NCBI RefSeq assembly: GCF_003234655.2
Contig: NZ_CP126271.1
Span: 1,488,001-1,552,000 of the forward strand
From: Curtobacterium sp. MCLR17_007
GTDB taxonomy: Bacteria > Actinomycetota > Actinomycetes > Actinomycetales > Microbacteriaceae
Reading direction: 5' to 3'
Length of the DNA: 64,000 nt
The position numbers and the translations under genes were made by a program. Every line of letters starts with the position of its first letter. The first letter of the stretch is position 1. The notes under the pieces were generated by a model that worked only from the letters and a program-made list of their open reading frames with translations, was not told the DNA's origin and did no database searches. Shown here piece after piece: positions 59,805 to 64,000 of the stretch.

Positions 59805-62549
59805 TCAGCTCTCGCCGCCGGCGCTGCCCGTGGTGCCGGCGGTCACGTCGTGCAGGCGGTACTTGTCGATCGCCTGCTGGACGAGCGCGCCGTCGATCCG
59901 GCCCTGACGTGCGAGCTGCTGCAGCGTCCGCACGACGACCGAGGGGCCGTCGATGTGGAAGAAGCGGCGGGCCGCGGGGCGGGTGTCCGAGAACCCGAAA
60001 CCGTCGGCGCCGAGCGTGGCGTAGTCGGTCGGGACGAACGGGCGGATCTGCTCCTGCACCTGGTGCATGAAGTCGCTGACGGCGACGACCGGCCCCTCGG
60101 TGCCGAGCAGGCGCTCGGTGACGTACGGCGTGCGCGGCTGCTCGTTCGGGTTGAGGAACGCGTGCTGCTCCGCTGCGAGGCCGTCGCGGTAGAGCTCACC
60201 CCAGCTCGTGACGCTCCAGACGTCGGCCGACACGCCCCAGTCCTCGGCGAGCAGCTGCTGCGCCTCGAGGATCCACGGCACGGCCACACCGGACGCCAGC
60301 AGCTGCGCCTTGGGTCCGTCGTGCTCGCTCGCCTTGAGCAGGTACATGCCCTTGACGATGCCCTCGACGTCGATGCCCTCGGGCTCGGCCGGCTGGACGA
60401 TCGGCTCGTTGTAGACCGTCAGGTAGTACATGACGTTCGGGTCGGCGTGCTTGGGCGAGCCGTCCTCGTTCGTGCCGTACATCCGGTCGAGGCCGGCCTG
60501 GACGATGTGACCGATCTCGTAGCCGTACGCGGGGTCGTAGGACACCACGGCCGGGTTCGTCGTCGCGAGGAGCAGCGAGTGGCCGTCGGCGTGCTGCAGG
60601 CCCTCACCGGTGAGCGTGGTGCGACCGGCGGTGGCGCCGATCATGAACCCGCGGGTCATCTGGTCGCCAGCGGCCCAGATGGCGTCGCCGGTGCGCTGGA
60701 ACCCGAACATCGAGTAGAAGACGTAGACCGGGATGAGCGGCTCGCCCTGCGTCGAGTACGAGGTACCGACGGCGGTGAACGCCGCCATCGCCCCGGCCTC
60801 GTTGATGCCGACGTGGATGATCTGGCCCTGCGGGCTCTCCTTGTACGCCAGGAGCAGCTCGCGGTCGACGGACGTGTAGTGCTGCCCGTTCGGGTTGTAG
60901 ATCTTCGCCGTCGGGAAGTACGCGTCCATGCCGAACGTGCGTGCCTCGTCCGGGATGATCGGCACCACGCGGTTGCCGAAGTCGGGGGAGCGCAGCAGGT
61001 CCTTCAGCAGTCGGGCGAACGCCATGGTCGTGGCGATCTCCTGCTTGCCGGAGCCCTTCTTGACGACCTGGTACTTGGCGTCGTCCGGCAGGGTGATCGA
61101 CGTGTACTTGGTGCGGCGTTCGGGGACGTACCCGCCGAGGGCCCGACGGCGCTCGTGCATGTACTGGATCGCCTCGTCGTCGTTGCCCGGGTGGTAGTAC
61201 GGCGGCGTGTAGGGGTTCTCCTCGAGCTGCGCGTCGGAGATCGGGATGCGCATCTCGTCGCGGAACTGCTTGAGGTTGTCGAGCGTGAGCTTCTTCATCT
61301 GGTGGGTCGCGTTGCGGCCCTCGAAGCTCGGGCCGAGACCGTAGCCCTTGACCGTCTTCGCGAGGATGACGGTCGGCTGGCCCTTGTGCTCGGTCGCGGC
61401 CTTGAACGCCGCGTAGACCTTGCGGTAGTCGTGGCCACCGCGCTTGAGGTTCCAGATCTGGTCGTCGGTGTAGTCCTTGACCAGCTCGAGCGCCTTCGGG
61501 TCGCGCCCGAAGAAGTTCTCGCGGACGTAGGCACCGTTCTCGGCCTTGTACGTCTGGTAGTCGCCGTCCGGCGTCTGGTTCATCAGGTTGAGGAGCGCGC
61601 CCTCGGTGTCGCGTGCGAGCAGGTCGTCCCATTCGCGGCCCCACACGACCTTGATGACGTTCCAGCCCGCGCCGCGGAAGAACGCCTCGAGCTCCTGGAT
61701 GATCTTGCCGTTGCCGCGGACCGGTCCGTCGAGCCGCTGCAGGTTGCAGTTGATGACGAAGTTCAGGTTGTCGAGGCCGTCGTTGGCCGCGACCTGCAAC
61801 TGGCCGCGGGACTCGACCTCGTCCATCTCGCCGTCGCCGAGGAACGCCCAGACCTGCTGGTCCATCGCGTCCTTGATGCCGCGGTTCGACAGGTACTTGG
61901 CCTGCTGCGCCTGGTAGATCGCGTTGATCGGGCCGATGCCCATCGACACGGTCGGGAACTGCCAGAAGTGCGGCATGAGACGCGGGTGCGGGTACGAGGA
62001 CAGTCCACCGCCGGCGTGGGACTGCTCTTGGCGGAAGCCGTCGAGCTGGTCCTCGCCGAGCCGGCCCTCCATGAAGGCACGCGCGTACATGCCGGGGGAG
62101 GCGTGGCCCTGGAAGAAGACCTGGTCGCCACCGGACGGGTGGTCCTGTGCGCGGAAGAAGTGGTTGTAGCCGACCTCGTACATGGCGGCACTCGACGCGT
62201 ACGTCGAGATGTGTCCACCCACCGCGATGCCGGGCCGCTGCGCGCGGTGCACCGTGATGGCCGCGTTCCAGCGGATCCACCGACGATACCGGCGCTCGAG
62301 CTCTTCGTCGCCCGGGAACTCCGGCTCGTTCTCCGGAGCGATCGTGTTGACGTAGTCCGTCGTCGGGACCATCGGCACGCCGAGGTGCAGCTCGTTCGAG
62401 CGCTTCAGCAGGCTCTGCATGATCTCGCGGGCCCGCTGGTGGCCGTGCGTCGCGACGAGTCCGTCGAGCGACTCACGCCACTCTGCGGTCTCTTCCGGGT
62501 CCTGGTCGGTCCCTGCGATGCTGCGCGGGTCCTGGTCGTTCACCGTCAC
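59805..62549 (-). CDS. aceE: Pyruvate dehydrogenase E1 component (homodimeric)
   Basis: Thiamine diphosphate enzyme (914 aa) that decarboxylates pyruvate for acetyl-CoA formation with E2/E3 encoded elsewhere. The ThDP/Mg motif is [17 protein letters not shown] ... [30 protein letters not shown] near the start and [21 protein letters not shown] (active-site His) are typical. Of two GTG starts (62549, 62543) the first has GAGG and the second AAGGG at good distance. The frame continues 180 codons upstream without family features. Just upstream of fasR it may link acetyl-CoA supply to fatty acid synthesis. Confidence 0.95.
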   Translation of the reverse strand: MTVNDQDPRSIAGTDQDPEETAEWRESLDGLVATHGHQRAREIMQSLLKRSNELHLGVPMVPTTDYVNTIAPENEPEFPGDEELERRYRRWIRWNAAITVHRAQRPGIAVGGHISTYASSAAMYEVGYNHFFRAQDHPSGGDQVFFQGHASPGMYARAFMEGRLGEDQLDGFRQEQSHAGGGLSSYPHPRLMPHFWQFPTVSMGIGPINAIYQAQQAKYLSNRGIKDAMDQQVWAFLGDGEMDEVESRGQLQVAANDGLDNLNFVINCNLQRLDGPVRGNGKIIQELEAFFRGAGWNVIKVVWGREWDDLLARDTEGALLNLMNQTPDGDYQTYKAENGAYVRENFFGRDPKALELVKDYTDDQIWNLKRGGHDYRKVYAAFKAATEHKGQPTVILAKTVKGYGLGPSFEGRNATHQMKKLTLDNLKQFRDEMRIPISDAQLEENPYTPPYYHPGNDDEAIQYMHERRRALGGYVPERRTKYTSITLPDDAKYQVVKKGSGKQEIATTMAFARLLKDLLRSPDFGNRVVPIIPDEARTFGMDAYFPTAKIYNPNGQHYTSVDRELLLAYKESPQGQIIHVGINEAGAMAAFTAVGTSYSTQGEPLIPVYVFYSMFGFQRTGDAIWAAGDQMTRGFMIGATAGRTTLTGEGLQHADGHSLLLATTNPAVVSYDPAYGYEIGHIVQAGLDRMYGTNEDGSPKHADPNVMYYLTVYNEPIVQPAEPEGIDVEGIVKGMYLLKASEHDGPKAQLLASGVAVPWILEAQQLLAEDWGVSADVWSVTSWGELYRDGLAAEQHAFLNPNEQPRTPYVTERLLGTEGPVVAVSDFMHQVQEQIRPFVPTDYATLGADGFGFSDTRPAARRFFHIDGPSVVVRTLQQLARQGRIDGALVQQAIDKYRLHDVTAGTTGSAGGES

Positions 62550-62574
62550 CCTTGACCTCGTTCGTTCTCGTGGT

Positions 62575-62595
62575 GGTGGACATAGGTGGTCCACC
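62575..62595. promoter_or_regulatory. Inverted repeat upstream of aceE
   Basis: GGTGGAC and GTCCACC (7-bp arms, ATAGGTG spacer) about 25-45 bp before the aceE start; a candidate operator over the promoter. Confidence 0.4.
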
Positions 62596-62660
62596 GGTCG
62601 ATCGGGTCGCGACCGTCGGTGGGAGCCGCCGTCCACTCTAGGCCCCACCACCGACTGGTC

Positions 62661-62696
62661 GCCTGTGGGAGCCCCGTCCACACGGTCCCCACAGGC
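62661..62696. repeat. Hairpin in the aceE-peroxiredoxin spacer
   Basis: GCCTGTGGG pairs with CCCACAGGC across an 18-nt loop. It partly overlaps the direct repeat that follows. Confidence 0.5.
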
Positions 62697-62756
62697 GACG
62701 CGGAGCACGGGTGCGCACACGCCCCACGGGCGAGGCGGAGCCTGGGTGCGCGCACG
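62687..62756. repeat. 35-bp imperfect direct repeat
   Basis: CCCCACAGGCGACGCGGAGC (62687-) and CCCCACGGGCGAGGCGGAGC (62722-) start two adjacent units that stay alike through GGGTGCGC-CACG; about 5 mismatches in 32 bases. Confidence 0.65.
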
Positions 62757-62779
62757 CTTGCATTCACGTGTCGTCGGCG

Positions 62780-62785
62780 TACGAT
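62780..62785 (+). promoter_or_regulatory. Candidate -10 box for the peroxiredoxin gene
   Basis: TACGAT lies 8 nt before an in-frame GTG at 62794 and 77 nt before the preferred ATG at 62863. Confidence 0.4.
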
Positions 62786-62862
62786 TGCCGATCGTGCCCA
62801 CGCGAACCCGCGGGGCGTGGATCGACGGGCACACCCGCAGCCCGAGGAAGCAGCACCCAACG

Positions 62863-63351
62863 ATGGCACTGGAGATCGGCTCACTCGCGCCGGACTTCGA
62901 GCTCCCGAACCAGTTCGGTGAGCACGTCCGCCTCAGCGACTTCCGCGGCACCCGCCCGGTCGCCCTCGTCTTCTTCCCGCTGGCGTTCTCGTCGACGTGC
63001 ACGACCGAGCTCTGCGACCTCCGGGACAACATCACGATGTTCCAGGACAACCGCATCGAGCTCATCGGCATCTCGGTCGACTCGAAGGCCACGCTGCGGT
63101 CGTTCGCCGACCAGAACGGCTACGACTTCGAGCTGCTCGCGGACTTCTGGCCGCACGGCGCCGTCGCCAAGGAGTACGGCGTGTTCCTCGAGCACAAGGG
63201 CTTCGCGAACCGGGCGACGTTCGTCATCGACGTCCAGGGCCGCATCCGCGCGTCGATCATCTCCGAGCCCGGCGTGGCCCGCGACGTGACCGAGTACCGC
63301 GCGGCGCTCGACCGGCTCGCCGCCTGCACGGCGCCCGTCACCGTCGGCTAG
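62863..63351 (+). CDS. Peroxiredoxin, AhpE-like
   Basis: Thiol peroxidase (162 aa) that reduces peroxides. [29 protein letters not shown] is the standard AhpC/TSA start, [15 protein letters not shown] holds the peroxidatic Cys (STC) and a second Cys four residues later, and [18 protein letters not shown] follows. Mycobacterium also keeps an AhpE gene close to aceE, which supports the assignment. A possible leaderless start at GTG 62794 would add 23 basic residues not typical of the family. Confidence 0.9.
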   Translation: MALEIGSLAPDFELPNQFGEHVRLSDFRGTRPVALVFFPLAFSSTCTTELCDLRDNITMFQDNRIELIGISVDSKATLRSFADQNGYDFELLADFWPHGAVAKEYGVFLEHKGFANRATFVIDVQGRIRASIISEPGVARDVTEYRAALDRLAACTAPVTVG

Positions 63352-63414
63352 CAACCGCTCGTCGGTCCGGTTCCGAATCCTCCGCAGGTGCATCCGCACC
63401 CGACAGGAGGCACG

Positions 63415-64000
63415 GTGCACACCCACGACACGACGTCCCCACCCGACGTGGTCGCGTCCACCGCGTACGCCCCGTTCCCGGTGTCGGCAGACCCCGTCCC
63501 GTGGTCGCTGACCCGCATCGTCGTGCCGACCTCGTCCGGCCCCGTGGTCGTGCACGCGCGCCCGGGCGACCGACCACTGCTGCTGCTGCACGGCGTCGCC
63601 GGGTCGTGGACCACCTGGACGCCCCTGCTCCGTGCGGCACACGGGTACGGCGACCGCGGTCTGGTCCTCGTCGACCTGCCCGGGTGGGGTTCGTCACCGG
63701 CTCCGACGACCCCGATCGGCATCGACGACACGGTGCGGGTGCTGACCGAGGTCCTCGACGCGGTCGGTGTCGGCGCCGTCGACGTCGTCGGGCACTCGAT
63801 GGGCGCGTTCGTCGCCCTGCACCTCGGGGTCGCCGTCCCGGAGCGGATCCGGACGATCGGGCTCGTGTCGGGGACGACCTTCGCCGCGACGGACGCCGCC
63901 CGGCACCCGCTCCGTGGCGTCCTGACCCTGCCGGCGTTCGCGCTGCTGCGCGCCGGTCTGGCGGTCACCCGGAGCGCCGCGGTGCCGATGCTGCGCGGCC
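63415..64000 (+). CDS. Alpha/beta hydrolase (3' end outside window)
   Basis: The frame is open from GTG 63415 to the window edge (195 codons). AGGAGG lies 4 nt before the GTG. The alpha/beta-hydrolase fold shows the oxyanion region LLLLHGVAGSWTTWTP, VLVDLPGWGSS, and the nucleophile elbow VVGHSMGAFVALHLG. The acid and His of the triad are beyond the window. Substrate unknown. Confidence 0.9.
   Translation, partial: MHTHDTTSPPDVVASTAYAPFPVSADPVPWSLTRIVVPTSSGPVVVHARPGDRPLLLLHGVAGSWTTWTPLLRAAHGYGDRGLVLVDLPGWGSSPAPTTPIGIDDTVRVLTEVLDAVGVGAVDVVGHSMGAFVALHLGVAVPERIRTIGLVSGTTFAATDAARHPLRGVLTLPAFALLRAGLAVTRSAAVPMLRG

Larger units (their letters stand above)
62550..62862. other. 313-bp divergent region aceE-peroxiredoxin
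   Basis: Holds, from the aceE side: a dyad at 62575-62595, a hairpin at 62661-62696, a 35-bp imperfect direct repeat at 62687-62756, and a TACGAT box at 62780-62785 serving the peroxiredoxin gene. No gene is seen. Confidence 0.6.

Noticed and set aside
59787..62555. 922-codon plus-strand frame opposite aceE
   Set aside because: Mirror of aceE caused by high GC in third positions; aceE carries all catalytic motifs.
62550..63092. N-terminal extension of aceE by 180 codons
   Set aside because: Runs antisense through the peroxiredoxin gene and the repeats; family N terminus begins at the GTG codons near 62549.

Overview
The window is about 70% GC chromosomal DNA from an actinobacterium, most probably a member of the Microbacteriaceae (Curtobacterium or a close relative; inferred from gene content and protein style, not tested by a search). 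Pointers are the HrcA/CIRCE-dnaJ cluster, the aceE-fasR-fabD-fabH-acpP-fabF order, the DUF1990, DUF3145, DUF1684 and DUF4870 proteins, frequent GTG/TTG starts, and many genes whose start codon lies only 6-8 nt after a -10-like hexamer.

Layout. 1-5.4 kb: end of leuS, competence genes comEA-comEC, holA, then rpsT on the minus strand. 5.9-9.5 kb: an aminotransferase and a secreted modular protein with ricin-like and Ig-like repeats, the most accessory-looking gene here. 9.7-14.8 kb: lepA, DUF1990, a HAD phosphatase divergent from hemW, a DUF4870 membrane protein. 14.9-22.1 kb: hrcA (CIRCE), dnaJ, rsmE, HIT, phoH, ybeY, a CBS/CorC-like protein and era, mostly joined by 1-11 nt overlaps. 22.2-26.5 kb: a NarL-type two-component system beside a MacB-like ABC exporter. 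26.7-28.6 kb: leuA behind a 14-residue, four-leucine leader peptide and a hairpin. 28.8-40 kb: recO, uppS, a LysR/class V aminotransferase pair, glyS, a DsbA-family protein, ybaK, dusB, dgt, dnaG. 40.4-48 kb: an oligopeptide-type ABC importer with a fused double ATPase, an extra ATPase and a hydroxyacid dehydrogenase. 48.1-54.6 kb: tRNA-Asn, a lipoprotein, def, a DMT transporter, a GT4 glycosyltransferase, tRNA-Met followed by degenerate copies of its own 3' end, an AI-2E-family membrane protein, DUF1684, DUF3145. 54.8-62.5 kb (minus): aceE, fasR, fabD, fabH, acpP, fabF, which tie acetyl-CoA supply to type II fatty acid synthesis. 62.9-64 kb: a peroxiredoxin and the start of an alpha/beta hydrolase.

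I see no IS element, prophage, CRISPR array, rRNA operon or recognisable defence system. The most useful non-textbook signals are the leucine leader/attenuator ahead of leuA, the widespread leaderless promoter pattern (several in divergent pairs separated by under 40 bp), the repeats after tRNA-Met, and the secreted repeat protein with its own inverted-repeat operator candidate. Gene starts were chosen by eye from Shine-Dalgarno or -10 spacing and family length; alternatives are named where they matter.
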